A stretch of 40,571 nt of DNA from Candidatus Doudnabacteria bacterium RIFCSPHIGHO2_02_FULL_42_25 (GTDB lineage Bacteria > Patescibacteriota > Doudnabacteria > UBA920 > O2-02-FULL-48-8), in assembly GCA_001777665.1 (NCBI GenBank), contig MFEQ01000006.1:88309-128879 (forward strand), written 5' to 3'. A program made the position numbers and the translations under genes. The notes under the pieces are model-generated. The model searched no databases, had not been told where the DNA came from, and worked only from the letters and a program-made list of their open reading frames with translations. Every line of letters starts with the position of its first letter. Position 1 is the stretch's first letter. Positions 8,573 through 15,905 of the stretch are shown piece by piece.

Positions 8573-9789
8573 TATTTCTCCAAAACTTCGATTCCTGGAA
8601 GCTCTTTACCTGCTAAAAATTCCAACATCGCCCCACCGCCAGTTGATAAATGATCCACGAAATTTCCCACTTTTGCTTGATTCACAAGTTCTACTGTCTC
8701 CCCACCCCCGACGACTCCAAAGGCCGCACCTCTGGATCTGGCGGCAAAAGACATTGCAATCGCTTTACTCCCAAACGCATATCTTTTGTTTTCAAATAAA
8801 CCAAACGGACCGTTCCAAACCAAAGTTTTTCCAGTTTTGATAATTTTCGCAAACTGCCTAATCGATTCAGGACCGATATCGAAAATTGCTTCGTTCGGTC
8901 GAACCTTTTCAATTTTGGACAGTCTGGGCTTTGATTCTTCATCCGTAGCGACCACGACATCCAACGGCAAAACAATTTTGTCTTTGTAATGTCTTAGGAG
9001 TTTTTTAGCAATAGAGACATCTGTAACTTTTGATTTGCCCACTTCATAACCCAAGGCTTTCAAAAAAGTATTCGCGATCGCCCCGCCTAAAATTATTTTT
9101 GTTGCATGCTTCGCCAAATTAGTCAGCGTTTCGACTTTGTCGTCAATTTTGGCCCCGCCCATAATTACGATCATGGGTTGCTGTGGTTTGGTGATAACTT
9201 TTTTCAAAGCTTTGATCTCGCGCAGCAGGGCTATCCCTGCATAAGCCGGAAGTTTTTCCGCCAAACCATAATGCGAAGCGGATTTACGATGCGCTGATGG
9301 AAATCCTTCCTCCACGTAAATATCGCCATATTGGGCAAGGACTTTTACAAACTTCGTGTCGTTTTTTTGTTCTCCTGGATAGAACCGCAAATTTTCCAAA
9401 AATAAAATATCCCCTCCATTTATCTCTTTGCTTAATTCCGAACAATCATTTTTGATAATATTCGATTCCAAAAAGTTGATATGAGGAACTTTGTAATCTG
9501 GGAGCCGGTCTTCTATTTTTACCACTTTGATATTTAAAAATTCGCCCAGCTTTTGAGCGACTGGCCACATACTTTTATCATTATCCCAGTTATCTGGACG
9601 GCCCAAATGCGCCACAATTATGATTTTTGCTTTTTGTTCTATCAGATATTTCAAAGTAACCAGCGAATCTTTGATCCGGGTGTCATCAGCTACTTCCCAT
9701 TCTTCTTTCTTTATTAGTGGCACATCAAAACCAGCCCTGACAATTACTCGTCGACCAGCTACTTTTACATCCTTGATTGATTTTATCAT
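8572..9789 (-). CDS. pgk: Phosphoglycerate kinase
   Basis: Makes ATP from 1,3-bisphosphoglycerate and ADP. The 405 residues show the N-terminal substrate loop (VRAGFDVPL where most have VDFNVP), VAHLGRPD, FLENLRFYPGE, the hinge GGAKIDDKVETL, VWNGPFGLFE and the C-terminal nucleotide loop GGGETVE...STGGGAMLEFL. The Ala-Gly insertion-like RAGFDVP variant is mild and the basic patch is kept. The gene lies directly upstream of gpmI. A GC-rich hairpin cluster at 9813-9908 separates it from the AbrB-like gene, so the level relative to gapA may be set by RNA structure. Confidence 0.97.
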   Translation of the reverse strand: MIKSIKDVKVAGRRVIVRAGFDVPLIKKEEWEVADDTRIKDSLVTLKYLIEQKAKIIIVAHLGRPDNWDNDKSMWPVAQKLGEFLNIKVVKIEDRLPDYKVPHINFLESNIIKNDCSELSKEINGGDILFLENLRFYPGEQKNDTKFVKVLAQYGDIYVEEGFPSAHRKSASHYGLAEKLPAYAGIALLREIKALKKVITKPQQPMIVIMGGAKIDDKVETLTNLAKHATKIILGGAIANTFLKALGYEVGKSKVTDVSIAKKLLRHYKDKIVLPLDVVVATDEESKPRLSKIEKVRPNEAIFDIGPESIRQFAKIIKTGKTLVWNGPFGLFENKRYAFGSKAIAMSFAARSRGAAFGVVGGGETVELVNQAKVGNFVDHLSTGGGAMLEFLAGKELPGIEVLEK

Positions 9790-9812
9790 TCGGCGGTTAT
9801 TCTTTAATATAT

Positions 9813-9908
9813 TGTAGCGCGCCCATTTATGGGCTCGAGGGCTCGGCTACTCTAGAGCCGACCCGCCTGCCACGCCGGCATGGCGGGCAGGTGAATCGGC
9901 ACGCTACA
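9813..9908. repeat. GC-rich intergenic inverted-repeat element upstream of pgk
   Basis: About 96 bases bounded by TGTAGCG (9813-9819) and its complement CGCTACA (9902-9908). Two hairpins lie inside: TCGGCT/AGCCGA (9843-9848 with 9856-9861), and a bulged stem CCTGCC-CGCC with GGCG-GGCAGG (9866-9876 with 9882-9891). Its GC content is far above the flanks. This looks like a small non-coding mobile repeat of the REP/MITE type. No other copy was seen in the window. Confidence 0.65.
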
Positions 9909-9927
9909 GAGAACCCGTTCTAATAAT

Positions 9928-10107
9928 TTATCTCTTTCTTTTCTTTGTCACCGCATCCAAAATCATGAATCCGCGAGGAATTCTTTTTACGATCACTCGT
10001 TGTCTCTCGCGCCAACCCAAACTCCTTACACCTGAAGCTGGAAGCATAATTCCCAGTGACCCTTTGCCGATTCTGGTGACCTTTTTGATATTTGAATTTT
10101 TTGCCAT
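9928..10107 (-). CDS. AbrB/MazE-like swapped-hairpin DNA-binding protein
   Basis: A 59-residue protein from ATG at 10107 to TAA at 9928. The start MAKNSNIKKVTRIGKGSLGI fits an AbrB/SpoVT/MazE strand-turn-strand, with LPASGVRSLGWRERQRVIVKR following and a basic RKR end. Such proteins are dimeric transcription regulators or antitoxins. No toxin partner gene adjoins it, so a stand-alone regulator is more likely. It sits between a small membrane protein and pgk inside the glycolytic run. A 20-base perfect palindrome lies 7 bases upstream of its start and could be an operator. Confidence 0.75.
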   Translation of the reverse strand: MAKNSNIKKVTRIGKGSLGIMLPASGVRSLGWRERQRVIVKRIPRGFMILDAVTKKRKR

Positions 10108-10114
10108 ATTTTTT

Positions 10115-10134
10115 CTACGTAGTTAACTACGTAG
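10115..10134. repeat. 20-base perfect palindrome upstream of the AbrB-like gene
   Basis: CTACGTAGTTAACTACGTAG is self-complementary over all 20 bases. It begins 8 bases before the ATG of the AbrB-like gene. Its CTACG...CGTAG ends match those of the longer inverted-repeat elements at 14986, 28803 and 31495. It may be a minimal member of that family or an operator for the adjacent regulator. Confidence 0.7.
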
Positions 10135-10141
10135 ATCTTAA

Positions 10142-10438
10142 TTATTCTCTTACCCAACCTTCTGGGACATCACAGGGTGTTGGGAATTGCTTAATCTCGC
10201 CTGTTTGAGGATTTCTGGCTTCAGCGATGACCTGGATACAAACCTGGCCGTCATTCGATGTTTCTTCGGAATTTGATTTGGCTATAAAAAAATAATATCC
10301 GGCAGCCAAGACAGCGCCTGCTAATACAATCCCTAAAATTTCAGCCAGCAAATGCCTGGCAAACCAAGATTTATGGCTAATAGATTGGAGATCTGAAGCA
10401 GGTGTTCTATATATTATTTCGGGTTTCTGTTCGTCCAT
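10142..10438 (-). CDS. Small single-helix membrane protein with a two-Cys C-terminal domain
   Basis: 98 residues: a polar N-terminus, one membrane helix (about residues 31-52, LAEILGIVLAGAVLAAGYYFF), then a short outside domain with a Cys in VCIQV and a Cys in PTPCDVPEGW that could form a disulfide. The ARNPQTGE...FPTPCDVPEGW pattern resembles small hypothetical proteins I associate with CPR genomes; no function is known to me. It lies 9 bases downstream of gapA, in the same direction. Confidence 0.75.
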   Translation of the reverse strand: MDEQKPEIIYRTPASDLQSISHKSWFARHLLAEILGIVLAGAVLAAGYYFFIAKSNSEETSNDGQVCIQVIAEARNPQTGEIKQFPTPCDVPEGWVRE

Positions 10439-10447
10439 CGATTCTAA

Positions 10448-11506
10448 CTACTCCTTTCCGATCATTATTGCTTGTTCGACAAACCGATTCGCATACCCAA
10501 ATTCGTTATCATACCAAGCGACCACCTTTACCATATCTCCGTCTACTACTTGAGTCAGTTCGAGATCAACAATCGATGAATGGGGGTTGCCAATAATATC
10601 AGTGGAAACAATCGGATCATGAGTTACCTGCAAGATATTTTGCCATATTGGATTTTTCGCTGCGTCAATAAAAACTTGGTTGACTTCCGCAACGGTCACT
10701 TTCTTGTTCAAAATAAAAGTAAAATCCGAAAGTGAACCGACAGGAGTTGGAACACGGAAAGCCATAGCCGTCAAAAGGCCCTTAAGTTCTGGGAGTGCTT
10801 CTGTTGTAGCGATTGAAGCCCCACTGCTTGTCGGGATAATGTTTTCCGCAGCGGCCCGAGCACGCCTCATATCATTCGATTTGCCACCGGGAGGTGGTCC
10901 GTCCACCAAATTTTGTTCAGCTGTGTACGAATGAATAGTCGACATCATCATTTTCTTTACTCCAAATTTAGAATGTAAAATTGCGATTACAGGTGTAATA
11001 TTGTTAGTCGTGCATGAAGCGTTAGAGATAATTTTTTCTTCATTATATTTATTATGGTTTACTCCAATGATAAATGTCGGGGTAATACCCTCATCCTTCG
11101 CTGGAGCTGAAATAATTACTTTTTTTGCACCAGCCTTGAGATGAGCACTAGATGCTTCAGTCGTAATAAACCGGCCAGTAGATTCCAGCACGACATCGAC
11201 ACTCAAGTCTCGCCATGGTAAGGTAGCTGGGTCTTTTTCTGCAAAAATGGGATAGCGTTTACCATCAACGATAATACTACCCATGGAAGAAATCGTTTGG
11301 TTTGCTTTTTCCTGCTTATCATCACTTCCAACTTTTTTATCGTATGGACCGTAATTGGAATCAAAGCGCAACAAATGCGCCAGAACTTTTGGTTCAGTTA
11401 AATCATTGATCCCGACCACTTCTAATTCCGGTTTGGTGAGTGCGATTTTAAAAGCTTGGCGGCCGATTCGACCAAAGCCATTGATGGCAATTCGAATTTT
11501 TTCCAT
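10448..11506 (-). CDS. gapA: Glyceraldehyde-3-phosphate dehydrogenase, type I
   Basis: Oxidises glyceraldehyde 3-phosphate to 1,3-bisphosphoglycerate with NAD(P). The 352 residues start at MEKIRIAINGFGRIG; a longer open frame reaches 11593 but the upstream 29 residues do not belong to the family and overlap a microprotein gene. The nucleotide loop is NGFGRIGR. Catalytic Cys165 is in SNASCTTNN and His192 in HSYTAEQ. RVPTPVGS and WYDNEFGYANR are present. A short insertion (about residues 57-75, KKVGSDDKQEK) is unusual. Asp35 after VGIN favours NAD. The gene is 5 bases downstream of the microprotein stop. Confidence 0.96.
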   Translation of the reverse strand: MEKIRIAINGFGRIGRQAFKIALTKPELEVVGINDLTEPKVLAHLLRFDSNYGPYDKKVGSDDKQEKANQTISSMGSIIVDGKRYPIFAEKDPATLPWRDLSVDVVLESTGRFITTEASSAHLKAGAKKVIISAPAKDEGITPTFIIGVNHNKYNEEKIISNASCTTNNITPVIAILHSKFGVKKMMMSTIHSYTAEQNLVDGPPPGGKSNDMRRARAAAENIIPTSSGASIATTEALPELKGLLTAMAFRVPTPVGSLSDFTFILNKKVTVAEVNQVFIDAAKNPIWQNILQVTHDPIVSTDIIGNPHSSIVDLELTQVVDGDMVKVVAWYDNEFGYANRFVEQAIMIGKE

Positions 11507-11511
11507 CGGTT

Positions 11512-11631
11512 TTATATATATTGAGTTAAGAATACGGTGACAAGGGTTGCCCAGATCAAAACGATAAAATATTCTGTATCGTTCGTGATCCATTTGTATA
11601 TTCCCTGCACATTGTTTTTCTTTTTGGCCAT
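11512..11631 (-). CDS. 39-residue single-helix membrane microprotein
   Basis: From ATG at 11631 to TAA at 11512. It begins with a basic MAKKKNN, continues with KWITNDTEY, and ends in one hydrophobic helix (FIVLIWATLVTVFLTQYI). No family is recognised. It stops 5 bases before the gapA ATG in the same direction, so gapA translation is probably coupled to it. It lies directly downstream of the hairpin cluster at 11671-11753. Support is the start, length, hydrophobic pattern and spacing only. Confidence 0.6.
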   Translation of the reverse strand: MAKKKNNVQGIYKWITNDTEYFIVLIWATLVTVFLTQYI

Positions 11632-11670
11632 TTGATTTTAATTAATAATATTTTTATAACCATTTCGAGC

Positions 11671-11753
11671 GAGCGATGCGAGGGAGAAATCGCTCTCCGA
11701 GGGTGACCCTCGTAGGAGGGATCTCTCCCCCGGATCAAGTCCGGGGTCGAGAT
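11671..11753. repeat. Three-hairpin GC-rich repeat element overlapping the fba 3' end
   Basis: Consecutive inverted repeats: GAGCGAT/ATCGCTC (11671-11677 with 11689-11695), CGAGGGTGACCCTCG (11698-11712), and CCCCGGA-TCAAG-TCCGGGG (11728-11746) enclosed by ATCTC/GAGAT (11721-11725 and 11749-11753). The CCGGA/TCCGG hairpin resembles repeat families scattered in many bacterial genomes. The fba stop codon (11737-11735) lies in the loop of the third hairpin, so the element supplies the last residues of the enzyme. Confidence 0.7.
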
Positions 11754-12652
11754 GGGTTAACTCTAAAACCTTTTGCTTTTCCACTCGTATACATTAACTT
11801 CAGCTTAGCTTCCGCGGCTTTACTCAAAGCTTCAGTGGCAGGGGCAAGTATCTTTCTCGGATCATAAACCTCGACATGTTTTTTTAAATTATCTCGAAGC
11901 GCTTTATTAAACGCTACTCGCAAATCAGTGTCGATGTTAAACACAGCTACTCCATGCTTAATCGCGGCTCGAATCTGTTTATCTGGGACACCGGAAGCTC
12001 CATGCATGACAAGAGGAATTTTTACTTTTTTTCTAATTGCTTTTACTCGGTCGATGTCGACATGTTCTTTAAGGGTGCTTAAAACTTTTTTGATCCGAGG
12101 ATCTACCGGAATACCGTGAACGGATCCGACTGCTATCGCCAACGTATCGATACGAGTGTCTCTGACAAATTCGGCAGCTTGGTCAGGATCAGTCATGAGA
12201 TCATCCCCACTTTTTACGTTCTGCCAATCTTCATTGCCTAAAATTCTTCCTAGTTCAGCCTGGACCCAGACTCCTCGGCGATGCGCGTAGCTAACCACGG
12301 CTTTCGTTAACTTCAAATTTTCTTTGTACGGTAAATGCGAGGCATCAACCATCACTGAACTATACCCGAGACTGATCAATTTTTTTATCAGATTAAAATC
12401 ATGACAATGATCTTGGTGGAGTGCGACTGGAATCTTCGCTTCTCTAGCAAAAGCTTTATTTAAACCCACTAATTCATCAATCCCTGCATACTCGAGAGCA
12501 CCGACAGAAGTTTGAACGATCACCGGCGCTTTTTGCTTCTCTGCAGCTCTGATTATCCCTTGCGTCATTTCGAGATCAGAAGTATTGAATGCTGGGATCG
12601 CATATTTCCCAAGCATATTTGGAGTTACAATTCGGCCAATATGTACCAGCAT
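11735..12652 (-). CDS. fba: Fructose-bisphosphate aldolase, class II
   Basis: Zinc enzyme that cleaves fructose 1,6-bisphosphate to two trioses. 305 residues. Signatures are AIPAFNTSDLEM, the metal-binding ALHQDHCHD (family usually HLDHG), VMVDASHLPYKEN, VQAELGRILGNED, AVGSVHG, VMHGASGV and FNIDTDLR. The HQDHC variant keeps the metal His and catalytic Asp. The C-terminal NPSRPRT and the stop are encoded by the repeat element at 11671-11753, so the original tail has probably been replaced. It directly follows a small membrane-protein gene and the PfkB kinase gene. Confidence 0.95.
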   Translation of the reverse strand: MLVHIGRIVTPNMLGKYAIPAFNTSDLEMTQGIIRAAEKQKAPVIVQTSVGALEYAGIDELVGLNKAFAREAKIPVALHQDHCHDFNLIKKLISLGYSSVMVDASHLPYKENLKLTKAVVSYAHRRGVWVQAELGRILGNEDWQNVKSGDDLMTDPDQAAEFVRDTRIDTLAIAVGSVHGIPVDPRIKKVLSTLKEHVDIDRVKAIRKKVKIPLVMHGASGVPDKQIRAAIKHGVAVFNIDTDLRVAFNKALRDNLKKHVEVYDPRKILAPATEALSKAAEAKLKLMYTSGKAKGFRVNPSRPRT

Positions 12653-12859
12653 CTAAAACCTGGCTCCTGCTTTGAGAACTTCGAAGATGCCTGGGATGGA
12701 TTTTGCTCCTTTGGTATCACAAACTGCATACGCGATGTGATACTCGCAATCCCATTTTTTATCCGCTTCCACATTTTTTATTCCACGCCAGTATAAAAAT
12801 AGTAAAACAGCGACGATGACTAAAATTAATTTTGTTCGGTATCTTTTGCGGAGTAACAT
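12653..12859 (-). CDS. Small membrane-anchored protein of unknown function
   Basis: 68 residues. A basic start (MLLRKRYRTK) is followed by one membrane helix (about 11-25, LILVIVAVLLFLYW). A short outside part has two Cys (WDCEYHIAYAVCDTKG). No family recognised. It is 1 base downstream of the PfkB-kinase stop and directly abuts fba, so it belongs to the same transcript. The charge pattern fits an N-in, C-out protein. Confidence 0.7.
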   Translation of the reverse strand: MLLRKRYRTKLILVIVAVLLFLYWRGIKNVEADKKWDCEYHIAYAVCDTKGAKSIPGIFEVLKAGARF

Positions 12860-12860
12860 T

Positions 12861-13844
12861 TTATTTATTGTATTCTTTCGCTTTAAATTTTGGATGCTTA
12901 CGTAGCCAGGATTCTATTTGAGATTTCGTCTGTAATCCTTTGTGCGGTCCTGTATACAGTGCTACATTACCGCCATTGATCGTCCCCCAGGCTATAGCTT
13001 CAGGAACTGTTTTCCCATGAAAAATCGCAGCAGTAAATGCTGTACCAAAGGCATCTCCAGCGCCCGTTGCTTCTATAAGTGGGCCGGGGAAATGATCTAA
13101 GAACCAAATATTGGTTCCGTTCGAAGCATAAGCACCTGCGCGACCATCAGTGATGACAGCAATTTTCACGCCCATTTTGTGCATACCATGCGCAAGTGAT
13201 CGAATAGCTCTGGTTGTTTGTTGGGTCACCAGCTGTGCTTCTTCGCGGTTCAAAAATAAAATTTCAGTGCGTTTATAAATGCCGCCTAGAGCTTTTTTGC
13301 CCATCCGCATTTGGAATGTTCCGGGATTAAAGGCTAATTTCACCGATTTATTTTTTTGTAAGTACCGATCAACTTCTTTGTGGAATTTTTCGGTTCCTTG
13401 AGCCATGGACGAAAAATAAACCCATTCTGTGCTCAAATTCGGCAGTGTATATTTAAATTTATTGTGCTTGAGTAGTATGGTTCGTTCGCCTTTGAACACC
13501 AAAACAAAATGATAATTAGTCGCTACACCTTTGTTGATACTAATATGGGATGTATCGACTTTTTCTTTCTTAAATTCGTTGAGAATATCTTGACCATGGG
13601 CGTCTTGACCGATGGCACCAATATAGGTACCTTTCATTCCGAGTCTGGACGAACCAATAGCATTGTTGGCTGAATTACCGCAAGCAGGAAGGACGATTAA
13701 ATTCTCGTAAGGAATTTTATTAGCATAAGAAAAACAGATCTGGCAATCCCCATGATTAATATTGCAATGCACCGAAGCCTCATGAACTTCAATAAAAGCA
13801 TCGATGGTTGTATCACCTATGGAAACAATATCAAATTTAGCCAT
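12861..13844 (-). CDS. PfkB-family sugar kinase
   Basis: Ribokinase-fold kinase, 327 residues, ATP-dependent phosphorylation of a sugar or nucleoside. The N-terminal substrate motif (GDTTIDAFIEV, then CGNSANNAIGSSRLG) and the C-terminal catalytic motif ATGAGDAFGTAF, with its catalytic Asp, are intact. An unusual Cys cluster (Cys27, Cys34, Cys37) lies in a loop near the substrate site, with another Cys in LPACGNSANN. The substrate cannot be read from sequence. Adjacency to fba makes a 6-phosphofructokinase role attractive; ribose or nucleoside kinase are the alternatives. It has its own strong promoter and heads the fba transcript. No Shine-Dalgarno is visible. Confidence 0.9.
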   Translation of the reverse strand: MAKFDIVSIGDTTIDAFIEVHEASVHCNINHGDCQICFSYANKIPYENLIVLPACGNSANNAIGSSRLGMKGTYIGAIGQDAHGQDILNEFKKEKVDTSHISINKGVATNYHFVLVFKGERTILLKHNKFKYTLPNLSTEWVYFSSMAQGTEKFHKEVDRYLQKNKSVKLAFNPGTFQMRMGKKALGGIYKRTEILFLNREEAQLVTQQTTRAIRSLAHGMHKMGVKIAVITDGRAGAYASNGTNIWFLDHFPGPLIEATGAGDAFGTAFTAAIFHGKTVPEAIAWGTINGGNVALYTGPHKGLQTKSQIESWLRKHPKFKAKEYNK

Positions 13845-13876
13845 TTTTGGTTTCTAAAAGCTTATTTTACGTCTTT

Positions 13877-13905
13877 ATTATAATGAAAACTTATCTTTTT
13901 GGCAA
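13877..13905 (-). promoter_or_regulatory. Promoter of the PfkB kinase-fba operon
   Basis: TTGCCA (13905-13900), a 17-base spacer, and a perfect TATAAT (13882-13877) on the minus strand. The predicted RNA start is near 13870, giving a leader of about 26 bases. This is one of the best sigma-70-type promoters in the window. Confidence 0.8.
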
Positions 13906-13970
13906 GAAAATTCCCCTCCTCGGTTCGAGAATAAAAACTGCTGTCTAATTCTAGTATCTACCCCACCTAA

Positions 13971-13991
13971 CCTCCCCTGCTCCAGGGGAGG
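13971..13991 (-). terminator. GC-rich hairpin after the transketolase gene
   Basis: CCTCCCCTG (13971-13979) pairs perfectly with CAGGGGAGG (13983-13991) around a 3-base loop. It lies 12 bases past the stop of the C-terminal transketolase gene and before the PfkB promoter. There is no T-run, so it may be an RNA-stabilising or repeat structure rather than a full terminator. It resembles the hairpins at 22966-23051. Confidence 0.5.
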
Positions 13992-14003
13992 AACAACTGC
14001 ACG

Positions 14004-14978
14004 CTATTTTCTTTTTACTACTCTCTTTACAGCAGCAACTATAGCCTTCGCGTCCATTCCCCATTTGGCGATCAGTTCATTAGGTTCGCCGGATTCCCCG
14101 AATTTGTCAGGCATGCCCACAAACTCTTGGGGTACTGGCAAATTTCTACTTAAAGCTTCGGCCACCGCTGAGCCAACTCCACCTGTAATCTGATGTTCTT
14201 CTGCTGTGACAATGCATTTGGTTTTTTTAACTGATTCAACGAGGGTTTGTTCGTCTAGGGGCTTAACAGATGCCACGTTGATGACTTCGCATTCAATTCC
14301 TTCTTTGGTTAATTGATCAGCGGCTTGCAGGGCATAGTAAACTTGAGCGCCAGCTGCAGCGATCGTCACATCTTTGCCTTCGCGGTAAACAAAAGCTTTT
14401 CCGATTTCAAACGGGGTTTCTTCAGTAGTGAATTGAGGAGTTTTTTCTCTGGCCAATCGAATATAAACAGGCCCATTATGTTTGGCAGCTGCTAAAGTCG
14501 CTTTGCGAGCTTCAATTGCGTCTGCTGGGACTAATACCGTCATTCGCGGCAATACGCGCGTGATCGCGATATCTTCCATTCCTTGATGAGTAGCTCCATC
14601 TGGACCCACAGAAATACCTGCGTGCGAACCGACGATTTTGACATTGTTGCCAGAATAACAAATCGAAACGCGAATTTGGTCCCAATTTCTTCCCGGAGAA
14701 AATGTCGCGTAGGAAGTTATAAACGGAATATAGCCTTCGTGAGCAAATCCAGCACCCAGTCCGGCTAAATTCTGTTCTGCTACTCCGACTTCGATAAACC
14801 GATCAGGGTACTGTTTAGAAAATTCAAGCATTCTAGTGGATTCGGTAAGGTCGCAACAAAGTCCGATAACTTTCGGATTTTCTTTGCCTAATATCAAAAG
14901 GCCTTCCCCGTATCCATTTCGGATCGGGACTTGTTTGATATCAGGAGCAAATAAATTGTCTATGAGTTTGACTGTCAT
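14004..14978 (-). CDS. Transketolase, C-terminal subunit
   Basis: Carries the pyrimidine-binding and C-terminal domains of transketolase as a separate 324-residue protein. VGVAEQNLAGLGAGFA holds the Glu that activates thiamine diphosphate. The middle shows VGSHAGISVGPDGATHQGMEDIA. The transketolase C-terminal domain has VTAEEHQITGGVGSAVAEAL. It must pair with the N-terminal subunit encoded upstream. Both transfer two-carbon units between sugar phosphates in the non-oxidative pentose phosphate pathway. A 63-base inverted-repeat element lies in the 71-base gap between the two halves, so their ratio may be set at the RNA level. Confidence 0.94.
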   Translation of the reverse strand: MTVKLIDNLFAPDIKQVPIRNGYGEGLLILGKENPKVIGLCCDLTESTRMLEFSKQYPDRFIEVGVAEQNLAGLGAGFAHEGYIPFITSYATFSPGRNWDQIRVSICYSGNNVKIVGSHAGISVGPDGATHQGMEDIAITRVLPRMTVLVPADAIEARKATLAAAKHNGPVYIRLAREKTPQFTTEETPFEIGKAFVYREGKDVTIAAAGAQVYYALQAADQLTKEGIECEVINVASVKPLDEQTLVESVKKTKCIVTAEEHQITGGVGSAVAEALSRNLPVPQEFVGMPDKFGESGEPNELIAKWGMDAKAIVAAVKRVVKRK

Positions 14979-14985
14979 ATTAGTT

Positions 14986-15048
14986 CTACGAAAGTACGAA
15001 TTCTCGAATTACGAACTGTTCGTAGTTTCGCAATTTCGTATTTCGTAG
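14986..15048. repeat. TACGAA/TTCGTA inverted-repeat element between the transketolase halves
   Basis: The element starts CTACGAAAGTACGAA and ends TTTCGTATTTCGTAG. The left half contains TACGAA words and the right half their complements, so the whole length can fold into one long imperfect hairpin. It fills nearly all of the 71-base gap between the two subunit genes. Related elements occur at 28803 and 31495. Confidence 0.75.
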
Positions 15049-15049
15049 A

Positions 15050-15895
15050 TTATTCATGCTCACTCCTTATCTTCCCTCCAAGTGTTCTTAATTCATCCAA
15101 GGCTTTTTTGGCTTCATCTTTTTCAAAAACTTTACTATGCCATTCGTATCGATACTCCATGAAGTCCACACCTTTGCCGGGAATAGTGTGGCAAATAATT
15201 ACTGTGGGTTTTTCATAAATCGCTTTGGCTTGATTGCAAGCATCGATAATTTCGCGGATATTGTGACCATCAATTTCCAGGACATGCCAACCAAATGCCC
15301 TCCATTTATCAGCAAACGGCTCCAGCGGCATGATGTCTTCGGTATGACCGTCAATTTGAATGTTGTTGCGATCGATAAGTCCTGTTAGATTTCGCAGTTT
15401 GTATTTCGATGCAAACATCGCTGCTTCCCAAGTTTGTCCTTCTTCTTGTTCCCCGTCACTCATGACGCAGTAAACTCGCCAGGGCTGTTTTTTTAAAATC
15501 AAACCTGCATAAGCCATGGCTGCTGCTTGCGATAAACCTTGGCCCAGCGGGCCAGAAGAGTTTTCAATCCCAGGTAGAGCTTCATTGTGTGGATGCCCAT
15601 GAAGGCGTGTGCCTAATTTTCGAAGTGTCGCTAATTCACTAGTGGGGAAAAATCCGGCATGTGCCATAGTCGCATACCACACAGGGTTAATATGCCCGCA
15701 AGAAAGTACAAATCTGTCCCGACTCTCCATCTGAGGGTTCTTCGGATCATAGTTCATTACTCCGAAGTAAAGCGCAGTAAATACGTCGGCCATATCCAAA
15801 GGCCCGGCAACATGTCCTGATTTGGCGGAGACAAGCATCCTGATGATGTCTTGTCTGATTTCATTCGCTTTGAGTTCGAGCTGTTCTAAGTTCAT
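15050..15895 (-). CDS. Transketolase, N-terminal subunit
   Basis: 281 residues carrying the thiamine-diphosphate-binding half. Visible are SAKSGHVAGPLDMADV, SCGHINPVWYA, LGTRLHGHPH, SSGPLGQGLSQAAAMA and the pyrophosphate/metal motif MSDGEQEEGQTWEA...DRNNIQIDG. It cannot work without the C-terminal subunit encoded just downstream. Split transketolases are known in archaea and several bacteria. Together with Rpe and RpiB next door it supplies the pentose-hexose shuffle that feeds trioses into the lower glycolytic enzymes of this region. Confidence 0.94.
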   Translation of the reverse strand: MNLEQLELKANEIRQDIIRMLVSAKSGHVAGPLDMADVFTALYFGVMNYDPKNPQMESRDRFVLSCGHINPVWYATMAHAGFFPTSELATLRKLGTRLHGHPHNEALPGIENSSGPLGQGLSQAAAMAYAGLILKKQPWRVYCVMSDGEQEEGQTWEAAMFASKYKLRNLTGLIDRNNIQIDGHTEDIMPLEPFADKWRAFGWHVLEIDGHNIREIIDACNQAKAIYEKPTVIICHTIPGKGVDFMEYRYEWHSKVFEKDEAKKALDELRTLGGKIRSEHE

Positions 15896-15905
15896 AAGGG
15901 GAATA

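Noticed and set aside
8691-8975. Second minus-strand frame inside pgk
   Set aside because: It lies within the pgk gene in another frame and has no family similarity; typical overlap shadow.
10448-11593. Longer GAPDH reading from an ATG at 11593
   Set aside because: The extra 29 residues are not GAPDH-like and overlap the microprotein frame; the family start MEKIRIAINGFG is at 11506.
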